64,000 nt of DNA, taken from positions 62,001 through 126,000 of the forward strand of contig JBAYVF010000001.1 in NCBI GenBank assembly GCA_041674705.1. Reading direction: 5' to 3'. Shown piece after piece: positions 31,145-39,777 of this stretch. Numbering within the stretch: position 1 is the first letter of the stretch; every line of letters begins with the position of its first letter. Source of the stretch: Aquincolibacterium sp041674705 (lineage in GTDB: Bacteria; Omnitrophota; Omnitrophia; Omnitrophales; Aquincolibacteriaceae). The notes under the pieces are model-generated. The model saw only the letters and a list, made by a program, of their open reading frames with translations, did not search any database and was not told the origin of the DNA. Position numbers and translations under genes: made by a program.

Positions 31145-32149
31145 ATGGAGACACCCTGTTACAGGATCACGAATCGCCTTTTGACTCTTCTGGAGAAGAT
31201 CGCGGCCCTTGCTTCCCGGATATCCGAAAGCCGTCTTAAACTCCCGGTCTGTCTTCATCTCGAACGGGAAGCGATCCGGAGGAACGCGCATTCCTCCACT
31301 TCGATCGAGGGGAACGAGCTCTCTTTAGGGCAGGTTGCGGATTTGAGTGAAAGAAAATCGGTCCAGGCCGACTCCCGCCAAAAGCGCGAGGTCGTTAATT
31401 ACCTCAAGGCGCTCCGGTGGGTGATCCGTCAGAGCAGGAAGCCTCTGGATGAGAAAAAACTTTTGCGTCTTCATGTCCTGATCACAGAGGGATTGCTGGA
31501 TAAGGCCAAGGCCGGACATTATAAGGTCAAACAAAATTATGTTGTGAACGGCCGCGGGCGGGTGGTTTACACGCCGCAGACTCCCGCGGTGACGCCCCGA
31601 TTCATGCGAAATCTCCTCGAGTGGACTAGAAAAAGCGGGACGGTCCATCCCGTGATCGTCAGCGCTATCTTCCATCACCGGCTTGTTTCGATCCATCCCT
31701 TCTCGGACGGGAACGGCCGCGTGGCGCGTGCCGGAGCGCAATGGATCCTTTACCAGCGGGGTTTTGACCCGGGACATTTTTACGCGCTGGACGATTTTTA
31801 CGCGAAAGACCGGGACCGTTATTACGAGAAGATCCAGCAGGCGCGGGAACTCGACAATGATCTGACCTATTGGATCGAATATGTCGCCGAGGGGCTTCTG
31901 GCCGCTTGTGAAGATGTCTATGAACGGATCCGGGCCCTGTCGCGTTCCGTAAAGGAAAAGATCACAGTCACGCCGAAGCAGGAGTCTCTGCTTAAGCTGT
32001 TGCGCGGGCAGGGGGGGCTTGGATCAGCGGAACTGGGCCGGAAGCTCAAGATCAATCGCGCAAGGGTTCATCAGCTGACCGCGCCGCTTGTGAAAGCAGG
32101 GATCCTAAAACAGGAGGGCCGCGCCCGGGCCGTGCGGTATTATCTTTAG
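31145..32149 (+). CDS. Fic family protein with C-terminal winged helix
   Basis: Fic enzymes transfer AMP (or other groups) from a nucleotide to target proteins. The active-site loop HPFSDGNGR (H184-R192) is intact, and an N-terminal inhibitory motif STSIEGN (S51-N57) shows it is the self-inhibited class II type. Residues 280-334 form a winged helix (ELGRKLKINRARVHQLTAPL), which may bind DNA. The gene starts immediately after a -10 box and lacks a ribosome site, consistent with a leaderless mRNA. Three direct repeats upstream could be its operator. Confidence 0.93.
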   Translation: METPCYRITNRLLTLLEKIAALASRISESRLKLPVCLHLEREAIRRNAHSSTSIEGNELSLGQVADLSERKSVQADSRQKREVVNYLKALRWVIRQSRKPLDEKKLLRLHVLITEGLLDKAKAGHYKVKQNYVVNGRGRVVYTPQTPAVTPRFMRNLLEWTRKSGTVHPVIVSAIFHHRLVSIHPFSDGNGRVARAGAQWILYQRGFDPGHFYALDDFYAKDRDRYYEKIQQARELDNDLTYWIEYVAEGLLAACEDVYERIRALSRSVKEKITVTPKQESLLKLLRGQGGLGSAELGRKLKINRARVHQLTAPLVKAGILKQEGRARAVRYYL

Positions 32150-32236
32150 GGAAGGGGAAACCCGTTTTCGGGTAGAATAGAAAAGTAGCGTTCGAGCGAT
32201 ATTTTCAAAGAGCATCATCAATCTTAAGGAGGAGAA

Positions 32237-33019
32237 ATGCCTATTACACAAGGGTTGATCTTGTATGTGCCGACATGGATCCTGGGGGCGCTTGTGGTCG
32301 GGGGCGTGGCGCTGCTTTCGGTCGCGGGGTTGTTCGTAGTGCGTCCTTTTCTTCCTCATCACACCAAGTTGAGGGCGCATCACGATGTCGCAGGCCCGAT
32401 CCTCGGGGTCATGGGGGTGCTTTATGCCGTTCTTTTGGCTTTTGTGATGGTGAACGTGTGGCAGAACATGGACAGGACCAAGGCCAATGTGGAAACCGAA
32501 GCCAATTATTTGGCGGATATTTTCCGGGATTCCGAGGCCTTCACGCCTGAGTTCAGGCAGCCGGTGGCGAAGCTGGTGAACGAATACAGGCAGGCGGTCA
32601 TTGATGAAGAGTGGAAAACCATGGCCAAGGGGAAAATGAGCCCGAAGGTTGAATCGGTCATGAACAGGATCTGGGGGCTTTACACCGCCTATGAGCCCAA
32701 GAGCCCGAAGGAGCAGTCCTTTTTTGATGAATCGGTGCGGAAACTGAATTCCTTCCGCGAGCTGAGACGCCAGCGGTTGATGGATTCGCAGGCCGGTCTT
32801 CATCCTCTTTTGTGGTTCGTTCTGATCGCCGGAATGGTCACCACCATTTCGCTGACGTTCCTTTTCGGGATGGAGGATCTGAAGGCCCATATCGTGATGA
32901 TCGCCCTTCTCGCCATGAGCATTGCGCTCATCCTCTTTACGATCATGCTGCTTGATTTTCCGTTCACCGGGGATATTTCCATATCTTCCGAACCGTTCAG
33001 GCAACTGATCCTGAGCTGA
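32237..33019 (+). CDS. DUF4239-like (bestrophin-like) membrane protein
   Basis: A 260-residue protein with two N-terminal membrane helices (about 12-35 and 55-75, containing GPILGVMGVLYAVLLAFVMV), a soluble middle region, and two C-terminal helices (about 192-240). This arrangement and the HHDVAGPILGVMGVLYAVLLAF block match DUF4239 proteins. Strong ribosome site AAGGAGGAG. The function of the family is not established; bestrophin-like ion channels are a proposed relation. Confidence 0.75.
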   Translation: MPITQGLILYVPTWILGALVVGGVALLSVAGLFVVRPFLPHHTKLRAHHDVAGPILGVMGVLYAVLLAFVMVNVWQNMDRTKANVETEANYLADIFRDSEAFTPEFRQPVAKLVNEYRQAVIDEEWKTMAKGKMSPKVESVMNRIWGLYTAYEPKSPKEQSFFDESVRKLNSFRELRRQRLMDSQAGLHPLLWFVLIAGMVTTISLTFLFGMEDLKAHIVMIALLAMSIALILFTIMLLDFPFTGDISISSEPFRQLILS

Positions 33020-33071
33020 CGCGACAGGGACCGGGGACTGTCCGGGAACGATCCAATTTAAGGAGGCACTT

Positions 33072-33785
33072 GTGAAGGCGCGGCATTTCAGGAATGTTTT
33101 TTTTGCGATAGGCATGATCGGGGCTGTGGTGTTGGCCGGCCCGGGGTTCGCGCAGGAAGGAACTCAAGGGACCCCGGAGGAGGCGCTTGCGCGGCTCAAG
33201 GAAGGGAATGCCCGGTTCGTGGCCATGAAAATGGAACATCCCGACCAAAATGCTTCGAGGCGGGAAGAGTCCGCGACGAACGGGCAGAAGCCTTTCGCGA
33301 TCGTTCTCAGCTGCGCGGATTCGCGGGTGCCGGTGGAAATGGTCTTTGACCAGGGGATCGGAGATATTTTTGTGGTGCGGGTCGCGGGGAACGTCGCCGT
33401 AGACAGCAGTGTGATCGGTTCTCTGGAGTACGCGGCCGGTCATTTGCGCGCGCCACTGCTCGTGATCCTGGGACACACGCAATGCGGGGCGGTCGGGGCC
33501 GCGGTTTCGGGGGAGAAGATCGAAGGAAGCCTTGGCGATATCCTGGAACAGTTCAAGCCGGTCGTGAAGGAAGTGAAGCTGGTGTCTCCGGAGCTTCAGG
33601 GCGGGGCGCTCGTGGACGAGGTGGCGAAACAGAACGCGTTCCAGGTGGAGCGGGACCTCCGGGCTGAAAGTGAAACGATCCGGAACCTGGACACTCAAGG
33701 GGCGCTTAAGATCGTCCCCGCGGTCTACAACATCAAGACCGGCCAGGTGCACTGGCTTCTTGAAGAGAATGATGGTAAGCAGTAA
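33072..33785 (+). CDS. Exported beta-class carbonic anhydrase
   Basis: Carbonic anhydrase interconverts CO2 and bicarbonate. The zinc ligands and their partners are visible as CADSR (C81, D83, R85) and HTQC (H135, C138). An N-terminal signal peptide (FFAIGMIGAVVLAGPGFA, cleavage near residue 27) sends it to the periplasm, which is uncommon for cytosolic beta-class enzymes but known in some bacteria. Start is GTG 33072, with AAGGAGG eight bases upstream. It follows the DUF4239 gene closely. Confidence 0.92.
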   Translation: MKARHFRNVFFAIGMIGAVVLAGPGFAQEGTQGTPEEALARLKEGNARFVAMKMEHPDQNASRREESATNGQKPFAIVLSCADSRVPVEMVFDQGIGDIFVVRVAGNVAVDSSVIGSLEYAAGHLRAPLLVILGHTQCGAVGAAVSGEKIEGSLGDILEQFKPVVKEVKLVSPELQGGALVDEVAKQNAFQVERDLRAESETIRNLDTQGALKIVPAVYNIKTGQVHWLLEENDGKQ

Positions 33786-33941
33786 GTAGTGGCAGGCAGT
33801 ATGTGGCAGGTGGCATGACGTAAGTTTCCAGCCCCCCGATCTTTCCAGTAAGAAAAATATCCGGGCATCCCCTTTTCTTGACATTCCTTTTAAATCAATT
33901 ATTATATTTACATAAATAAATACTATGCGCGTAAACTATAG

Positions 33942-33970
33942 TTGACATCGAGGGGTTTTATGGGTTACAG
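33942..33970 (+). promoter_or_regulatory. Possible promoter of the HigBA-like pair
   Basis: TTGACA (33942-33947) is consensus, but the -10 at 17 bp (TTACAG) is poor. An AT-rich stretch lies just upstream. Tentative. Confidence 0.4.
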
Positions 33971-34012
33971 TCATATCGGGAAGCAGAGAGCTCCGGCTCG
34001 GGGAATCTGCAG

Positions 34013-34336
34013 ATGATCCGCGAGATCCTCCATTATCAATTACCGGAGGGGCGCGAACCATTTTCAGAATGGCAACATTCTTTAAAGGACAAGAGGACGC
34101 GTGCAAGGATCCTGGCGAGGCTCGAGCGGGTGATCGCGGGTAATTTTGGCGATATGAAACTTGTCCATACGGGCATTTGGGAACTACGGTTTCATTTCGG
34201 TCCGGGATACCGTATTTATTTTGGATTGGACGGAACAGTGCTTGTGATTCTGTTATGCGGCGGTGATAAATCAACGCAGGATTCTGACATCAAACGGGCT
34301 CGCGAATATTGGGCCGATTATATGAGGCGAAAATGA
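34013..34336 (+). CDS. RelE/HigB-like toxin (phage Gp49-like family)
   Basis: A 107-residue protein with the pattern of the addiction-module killer family: a WQHSLKDKRTRARILARLER helix pair, GDMKLVHTGIWELRFHFGPG and YRIYFGLDGTVLVILLCGGDK, typical of RelE-fold mRNA interferases. Toxin comes before antitoxin, as in higBA modules, and the two genes overlap by ATGA. It probably cleaves mRNA on the ribosome when the antitoxin is degraded. Confidence 0.88.
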   Translation: MIREILHYQLPEGREPFSEWQHSLKDKRTRARILARLERVIAGNFGDMKLVHTGIWELRFHFGPGYRIYFGLDGTVLVILLCGGDKSTQDSDIKRAREYWADYMRRK

Positions 34337-34638
34337 AAAAAGTTCCTCCCGCAGTCAGTCATCACGATTGGTTGATCAAAGAGCTCAGATCAGACCCGGA
34401 GTTGGCCTCGGAATATCTGAACGCCGCGTTGGAGGCGGGGGACAAGAAGGCGTTCCTGATGGCGCTCCGGAACGTGATCGAGGCGCGCGGGGGGATGACC
34501 CGGTTCGCCAAGGCAAGCAAGATCAACCGTGTAAGCCTTTACAAGATGCTTTCCGGCAACGGAAACCCCGGATTTCTTAATATTCTGGTATTGCTCCAGC
34601 ATGCCGGGATCCGCTTTCAGGTGTTTCCTAAAAAATAA
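34333..34638 (+). CDS. HigA-like antitoxin with helix-turn-helix
   Basis: A 101-residue partner of the upstream toxin. It has the layout of the HTH antidote family: DPELASEYLNAALEAGD, then the helix-turn-helix MTRFAKASKINRVSLYKMLS and GNGNPGFLNILVLLQHAG. I start at ATG 34333, which overlaps the toxin stop (ATGA), rather than at 34309. Translational coupling is expected, and the protein likely represses its own promoter. Confidence 0.88.
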   Translation: MKKVPPAVSHHDWLIKELRSDPELASEYLNAALEAGDKKAFLMALRNVIEARGGMTRFAKASKINRVSLYKMLSGNGNPGFLNILVLLQHAGIRFQVFPKK

Positions 34639-34729
34639 ACGCGTGCGCCGGACCGTCCTCCGGCAAGCCCCCCTTTCAAGCCATGAGGTTGAAACCGGTT
34701 CCCCGGGCAGTTTTTTCCAATGGTAGTTG

Positions 34730-34758
34730 TTGAAGGGGGAAATGTTTTGTTGTAGTAT
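34730..34758 (+). promoter_or_regulatory. Promoter of homospermidine synthase gene
   Basis: TTGAAG (34730-34735) and TAGTAT (34753-34758) are separated by 17 bp, a good sigma70-type promoter. The mRNA would start near 34765 with a leader of about 55 nt. Confidence 0.65.
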
Positions 34759-34819
34759 TCGACCTCGTTTCGCAAGGGCCGAGAGAATCCACTTTTTATA
34801 CAGAGGAATGTTCCCAAAA

Positions 34820-36328
34820 ATGAGCTCATTTAAATACCCGAAAGTGAAAGTCCAGATCCCGAAGACCAAGGTGAAGTTCGCGGGCAAGGTCCTGATCCTT
34901 GGCTGCGGCGGCGTGTCGCAGTGCACGGTGCCGCTGGTCCTGCGCCATTTTGCGATGCCGGCCAAGAACATCACGATCATGGATTTCGCGGACAACCGTG
35001 CGCGCGTCAAGGATGCCCTCAAAAAAGGCGTGCGTTATGTGTTCGACCGGGTGACCGAGGCCAATTATAAGAAACTTTTCGCGAAATACGTCGGCTCCGG
35101 CGATATGATCATCGACCTCGCGTGGAATATCGATTGCTGGGAGATCCTCGACTGGTGCCGGACGAATAACGTTCTCTATGTGAATACCTCGGTCGAGGAA
35201 TGGGACCCTTACGGCGACGAAAAACGCACCGACCCGACCCAATACACGCTTTATGCCCGCCATATGAAACTCCGCAAGCTTATGGAGGATAAGTGGGGGA
35301 ACAAAAAAGGCGCGACTTCGATCGTGGACCACGGCGCGAACCCCGGGCTTGTGTCGCATTTTACGAAAAAGGCCCTGATCGATATCGCCAAAAAGATCCT
35401 CAAGGAAAAACCCTCCGACCCGCGCGCGAAAGATCTCGCAAAATATCTCACGGAAAAGAATTTCCCGAAGCTCGCGCAGGTGACCGGGACGAAGGTCATT
35501 CATATCAGCGAGCGCGACACGCAGATCACCGACAAACCGAAGCAAGTGAATGAATTCGTGAACACCTGGTCGATCGAAGGATTCTATGAAGAAGGCGTGG
35601 CGCCCGCCGAAATGGGATGGGGGACTCACGAAAGAACGCTTCCCCGGGACGGCTATGAACACAAGTCGGGGCCGAAAAACCAGATCTGCCTCGGGACGCT
35701 CGGCATGAACACGTTCGTCCGGTCCTGGGTGCCGTGCGGTGAGATCAACGGCATGGTGATCCGCCACGGCGAAGCGTACAGTCTCTCCGACCGGCTGACG
35801 GTGTGGGAGAACGGGCAGGCCGTTTACCGTCCGACCGTCCATTACGCGTATTGCCCTTCGGATTCCGCGGTTCTTTCAATGCAAGAGCTCCGGATGCGTC
35901 AGTACAAGATGCAGGAAAAGCAGCGTATCCTGGCCGACGATATTATCGACGGCCGCGACGAGCTCGGCGTGCTGCTCATGGGACACGATTTCAAGTCCTG
36001 GTGGTGCGGCAGTCTTCTCGATATTCACACGACGCGGAAACTGGTGGCGCACCAGCAAGCGACGACTTTGCAGGTGGCGGTCTCGGTCGTGGGCGCGGCG
36101 CTCTGGATGATCCAGCATCCCCAGGAAGGGTTCCTGCTTCCCGACGATATCGACCACGAGTTCATCCTGAAATTCGCGACGCCCTACCTTGTTCCGTTCG
36201 TGTCGATCCCTTCGGACTGGACGCCGCTTCAAAACCTGAACAAAAAATACCTGAAGTTCGGGGCCGAGGCCCCGAAAGAAGAAGATCTGTGGCAGTTCAA
36301 CTCGTTCCTCGTGGACGACCGGGTATAA
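34820..36328 (+). CDS. hss: Homospermidine synthase (saccharopine-dehydrogenase-like)
   Basis: Hss makes homospermidine from two putrescines (or putrescine and spermidine) with NAD+. The 502-residue protein has a Rossmann start, VLILGCGGVSQCTVPLVLRH, and conserved blocks VNTSVEEWDPYGDE, DHGANPGLVSHFTKKAL, GTHERTLPRDGY and GHDFKSWWCGSLLD. Starts at 34820 (MSSFKY) or 34808 are both possible; AGAGGA fits 34820 better. Carboxynorspermidine synthases are related but usually shorter. The decarboxylase gene next to it supports a polyamine role. Confidence 0.88.
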   Translation: MSSFKYPKVKVQIPKTKVKFAGKVLILGCGGVSQCTVPLVLRHFAMPAKNITIMDFADNRARVKDALKKGVRYVFDRVTEANYKKLFAKYVGSGDMIIDLAWNIDCWEILDWCRTNNVLYVNTSVEEWDPYGDEKRTDPTQYTLYARHMKLRKLMEDKWGNKKGATSIVDHGANPGLVSHFTKKALIDIAKKILKEKPSDPRAKDLAKYLTEKNFPKLAQVTGTKVIHISERDTQITDKPKQVNEFVNTWSIEGFYEEGVAPAEMGWGTHERTLPRDGYEHKSGPKNQICLGTLGMNTFVRSWVPCGEINGMVIRHGEAYSLSDRLTVWENGQAVYRPTVHYAYCPSDSAVLSMQELRMRQYKMQEKQRILADDIIDGRDELGVLLMGHDFKSWWCGSLLDIHTTRKLVAHQQATTLQVAVSVVGAALWMIQHPQEGFLLPDDIDHEFILKFATPYLVPFVSIPSDWTPLQNLNKKYLKFGAEAPKEEDLWQFNSFLVDDRV

Positions 36329-36386
36329 CTTGAGCCCCACCTTTTCCATGTCGATTGAATCGTATTTCTTTGATAATAAAGAAATT

Positions 36387-36457
36387 GTCATCCCCGAAAG
36401 TTTTTATCGGGGATCCATCTTTCTTCCGGATTCCCGCTTAAAGCACGCGGGAATGAC
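36387..36457. repeat. REP-like GTCATCCCCG element (copy 2)
   Basis: GTCATCCCCGAAAG with TTTATCGGGGATCC, then GGATTCCCGCTTAAAGC with GCGGGAATGAC. Same family as 12561-12621 with diverged halves. Confidence 0.8.
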
Positions 36458-36488
36458 AAAAATGAAAAACTCAAGAGCCTAACTTCTG

Positions 36489-37673
36489 ATGAAACAACCG
36501 CTGTTGATGAATGGGAACGGAAGCGCGCCCGCGTTGCTCAAGCCCAAGCCGGTGGAGATCTCCGGGGCTGAGAATCTTATCCGGACCATGCTCAAGAAGC
36601 ATAAAACCCCGTTCATGCTGATCCGCAAAAGCGTGCTCGAAAAACAATTCACCCGTTTCAAAAAAGCTTTTCCGCAGGTCACGCCTTACTACGCCATCAA
36701 GGCGAATCCGAACCCCAAGATCGTAAAGACCTTCGCGGAACTTGGCGCCAGTTTTGATGTCGCGAGCGCGGCGGAAATGAAATCGGTTTTGAAGCATGGC
36801 GTCTCCCCGGGCCGTATCATTTTCGCCAATACCATCAAATCCAAGGAAGACCTCGCGACCGCCCGCCGCCGGCGCGTGCGTCTCATGACCTTCGATAACG
36901 AAGCCGAACTTTACAAGATCGCGGAAAATTTCCCCAAGGCGCATGTGATCGTTCGAATCAAAGTGGCGAACCGGGGGAGTGTCGTGCAGCTCTCGCTTAA
37001 ATTCGGCGCGGAGCCGGACCAGGCCTTTTATCTTTTGCGGAAAGCAAAGAGCCTCGGATTGGTACCGAAGGGCGTGAGTTTTCATGTCGGGTCGCAATCC
37101 ACGAACGTGGAAAATTACCTGCAGGCGCTTGAGCTTACGGCCAATATTTTCCGGGAAGCGAAAGAGAACGATATGCCGCTTAAGATCGTCGATATCGGCG
37201 GCGGGTTCCCGATCCAGCATTTCGAGAACGAGATCGGCATTAATTTCGAGCGCATGGCGGCCGAGATCCGCAAGCAGATGAAAGCGCTTTTTTCAAAACA
37301 GGTCGAGTTTATCGCCGAGCCGGGGCGTTTTTTCGCGGGGCCGGCGGGGATCCTTGTGACGCAGGTGATCGGACGCGCGTTCCGGGATAACCAGAATTTC
37401 TATTACTTGAATGACGGTGTTTACCAGGATTTTTCCGGGATGGTCTTTGACCACTGCAAGTACGAGTTCAAGACCTTGCGGCGCGGGACCAAATACAAGA
37501 GCACGCTGGCCGGGCCTACGTGCGATTCCTTTGATATTCTTTCCAATAATGAAGAGCTCCCCGAGCTTTATGCCGGCGATGTGGTTTACGCGAAGAATAT
37601 CGGCGCTTATTCCTCCGCCAGCGCCGTTCCCAATTTCAACGGATTCGAACCTGCCCGAATTATATTAGTATAA
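36489..37673 (+). CDS. Ornithine/lysine decarboxylase-like PLP enzyme (fold III)
   Basis: The protein matches eukaryotic-type ornithine decarboxylases: PLP lysine in YYAIKANPNP, ASFDVASAAEMKS, SFHVGSQSTNVENY, DIGGGFPIQHF, EPGRFFAGPAGIL and the active-site cysteine segment LAGPTCDSFDIL. It differs from LysA at 16388 and lacks the LysA substrate motif. Ornithine from the arg genes would be decarboxylated to putrescine, the substrate of the homospermidine synthase encoded just upstream. Lysine or bifunctional activity cannot be excluded. Confidence 0.9.
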   Translation: MKQPLLMNGNGSAPALLKPKPVEISGAENLIRTMLKKHKTPFMLIRKSVLEKQFTRFKKAFPQVTPYYAIKANPNPKIVKTFAELGASFDVASAAEMKSVLKHGVSPGRIIFANTIKSKEDLATARRRRVRLMTFDNEAELYKIAENFPKAHVIVRIKVANRGSVVQLSLKFGAEPDQAFYLLRKAKSLGLVPKGVSFHVGSQSTNVENYLQALELTANIFREAKENDMPLKIVDIGGGFPIQHFENEIGINFERMAAEIRKQMKALFSKQVEFIAEPGRFFAGPAGILVTQVIGRAFRDNQNFYYLNDGVYQDFSGMVFDHCKYEFKTLRRGTKYKSTLAGPTCDSFDILSNNEELPELYAGDVVYAKNIGAYSSASAVPNFNGFEPARIILV

Positions 37674-37688
37674 TTCGAGCGAGGCGGA

Positions 37689-37750
37689 AGGCGTACGGTG
37701 TACGGCGGAAAAATAGCTGCTCTGCGCCGTACACCTTTACTCCGTACTAG
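37689..37750. repeat. GTACGG palindromic intergenic repeat (copy 3)
   Basis: GGCGTACGGTGTACGGCGG is mirrored by CGCCGTACACCTTTACTCCGTAC. Downstream TTTGATACAAT (37766-37776) is an extended -10 that could serve dapF. Confidence 0.75.
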
Positions 37751-37825
37751 CCGCCTACAGGCGGATTTGATACAATACGCCCGCCTAAATTCAAGTCCTT
37801 CAATCACTTATACTGGCTTTTGTTT

Positions 37826-37887
37826 GTCATTCCCGCGAAAGCGGGAATCCAGAGAATGGATCCCCGACAGAAGCATTCGGGGATGAC
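37826..37887. repeat. REP-like GTCATTCCCGCG element (copy 3)
   Basis: Nearly identical to the copy at 12561-12621: GTCATTCCCGCGAAAGCGGG, AATCCAG, and GGATCCCCGACAGAAGCATTCGGGGATGAC. It supplies an ATG at 37888 that lies in frame with dapF but is not the preferred start. Confidence 0.88.
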
Positions 37888-37905
37888 ATGGGGAGCAAGG
37901 AAAAA

Positions 37906-38718
37906 ATGAAAACCTCTATTCCTTTCTACAAAATGGTCGCTTCGGGGAACGATTTCGTGGTGGTGGACAACCGCCGCGGGGCCGTGAAAGACGCGGTTGC
38001 GTTCACCCGGGAAGTCTGCCGTCCGCATCTGGGCGCGGGGGCGGACGGGGTCCTGCTTTTTGAGAACTCCAAAAAAGCGAATTTCAGGATGCGTATCATC
38101 AATTCAGACGGGTCGGAGGCGGCGGCGTGCGGGAACGGGTTCCGTTGCATTGCGCTCTACGCCCATGAAATTTTGAAATATTCTTCGCGGATGAACTTCG
38201 AGTCCGGATCGGGGCTGATCGAAGCGGAAGTCGGGCAGAAGAACAACATTAAAGTTCAATTGACCAAGCCACGCGTTTTTGAAATGGACGGTGTTCTGGA
38301 GTTGCGGAAGCAGAAGATCCGCTACGCATTTCTTGATACCGGGGTGCCGCATGTGGTGATCTTTGTCGAAGGCCTCGAAAAGGCCGAAGTTCTTGAGACC
38401 GGGAAGGCGATCCGGGAGCACGCGCGTTTCCAGCCGTTCGGCACGAACGTGAATTTCGTCGAAGTCAAAGGCAAAAAAGAGATCGCGGTGCGGACCTATG
38501 AGCGCGGCGTGGAAAACGAAACTTTGGCGTGCGGCACAGGCTCCACGGCCTCGGCGGTCGTGAGCGTGCTCAAGGGCCATGTTCAGTCGCCTGTGAGCGT
38601 CGTGACCCAGGGCGGCGAGAAACTCCGGATCGATATGCAAAAAAAAGGTAACGAGATCACCAAAGTATTTTTGGAAGGCAAAGCCCAATTCGTTTACAAA
38701 GGGGACTATTTCGGCTGA
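37906..38718 (+). CDS. dapF: Diaminopimelate epimerase
   Basis: DapF interconverts LL- and meso-diaminopimelate with two cysteines: C75 in AACGNGFRC and the second in LACGTGSTASA. GNDFVVVDN near the N-terminus and FRMRIINSDGSEA are also typical. The 270-residue product begins at ATG 37906 with AAGGA (37897-37901) upstream. Its stop sits in a small hairpin, TTTCGGCT-GA-AGCCGAAA (38709-38726). Confidence 0.95.
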   Translation: MKTSIPFYKMVASGNDFVVVDNRRGAVKDAVAFTREVCRPHLGAGADGVLLFENSKKANFRMRIINSDGSEAAACGNGFRCIALYAHEILKYSSRMNFESGSGLIEAEVGQKNNIKVQLTKPRVFEMDGVLELRKQKIRYAFLDTGVPHVVIFVEGLEKAEVLETGKAIREHARFQPFGTNVNFVEVKGKKEIAVRTYERGVENETLACGTGSTASAVVSVLKGHVQSPVSVVTQGGEKLRIDMQKKGNEITKVFLEGKAQFVYKGDYFG

Positions 38719-38735
38719 AGCCGAAATAAAACATC

Positions 38736-38850
38736 AAGATCCAAGATGCAATAAACAAACAAGCACCAATCGCCAAAAAACAATCAAGGCTTGGTGATTG
38801 AATATTGGAATTTGTTTGGATCTTGTTTCTTGGTTATTGGTGATTAAAAT
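38736..38850. repeat. AT-rich ACAAGCACCAATCGCC palindromic repeat before dapA
   Basis: ATCCAAGATGCAATAAAC and the ACCAATCGCCAAAAAACAATC side are mirrored by TTGGTGATTGAATATTGG and GGATCTTGTTTCTTGGTTAT. Third member of the family at 1173-1338 and 13573-13743. Confidence 0.75.
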
Positions 38851-38889
38851 TCGAAAATAACGCAGTTAAGGATTTGTGAGGGATTATTT

Positions 38890-39777
38890 ATGAGCAAGAA
38901 AAAGTCTGTTTTTGAAGGTTCGATGGTCGCGCTGGTCACACCGTTCCGTAACGGGAAGGTGGACGAGAAGGCGCTCAGAGGGTTGCTGGATTTTCATCTC
39001 AAGGAAGGCACGGACGTGATCGTTCCTTGCGGCACCACCGGCGAATCCGCCACCATGTCGCACCAGGAGCACCGCGATACGATGACCTTTGTGGTGGAAT
39101 ATATCAACCACCGGATTCCCGTGATCTGCGGCTGCGGGTCGAATAATACGACCGAGGCCCTCGGCCTCGTGCAGCACGCCAAAAAGATCAAGGCCGATGG
39201 TGTGTTGGTCGTGACGCCTTATTACAACAAGCCGACGCAGGAAGGTCTTTACCGTCATTACGAGTATCTGGCCCGCCATGCGGACATTCCGATGGTGCTT
39301 TATAACGTCCCGGGCCGCACAGGCGTTTCTATCGCTCCCGAGACTGTAGCGAGACTTTCGAAGATCGATACCATTGTCGCGATCAAAGAAGCAAGCGGCA
39401 GCATGGACCAGGCGGATCAGATCATGCAGCTTTGCGACTTGCCGCTTCTTTCGGGCGAGGATTCTCTCAATTTCCCCTTGATCGCGATTGGAGCGCGGGG
39501 CGTGATCTCGGTGGTTGCGAATATCGTCCCGAAACTTGTGAAGGGGTTGGTGACCGCGGCGCTTGCCGGGAACATGGAAGAGGCGTGTTCGATCCACAAG
39601 ACGCTTTACCCGATCTCCAAAACGGTTTTCATCGAAACAAACCCGATCCCCGTCAAAACGGCGCTCGGGATGATGGGCAAGATCAAGCCGGAACTCCGCA
39701 TGCCGCTTTGTGAGATGCGTCCGGAGAATGAGAAAAAGCTCGTGGAAGTCCTTAAAAAACTGGGGGTTGTGAAATGA
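38890..39777 (+). CDS. dapA: 4-hydroxy-tetrahydrodipicolinate synthase
   Basis: DapA condenses aspartate semialdehyde with pyruvate. The 295-residue aldolase has CGTTGESATMS, VTPYYNKPTQEGLYRHY, the catalytic Tyr in VLYNVPGRTG (Y138) and the Schiff-base Lys in VAIKEASGS (K166). It overlaps dapB by four bases (ATGA), so the two are coupled. Lysine feedback cannot be judged from sequence. Confidence 0.96.
   Translation: MSKKKSVFEGSMVALVTPFRNGKVDEKALRGLLDFHLKEGTDVIVPCGTTGESATMSHQEHRDTMTFVVEYINHRIPVICGCGSNNTTEALGLVQHAKKIKADGVLVVTPYYNKPTQEGLYRHYEYLARHADIPMVLYNVPGRTGVSIAPETVARLSKIDTIVAIKEASGSMDQADQIMQLCDLPLLSGEDSLNFPLIAIGARGVISVVANIVPKLVKGLVTAALAGNMEEACSIHKTLYPISKTVFIETNPIPVKTALGMMGKIKPELRMPLCEMRPENEKKLVEVLKKLGVVK

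Noticed and set aside
17666..34700. Prophage
   Set aside because: No capsid, portal, terminase, tail or integrase genes are present; the content is defence and toxin genes only.
37640..37665. GGTTCGAATCC-like T-loop sequence on the minus strand
   Set aside because: It lies inside the decarboxylase gene (NFNGFEPAR), and no acceptor or anticodon stem can be drawn around it.
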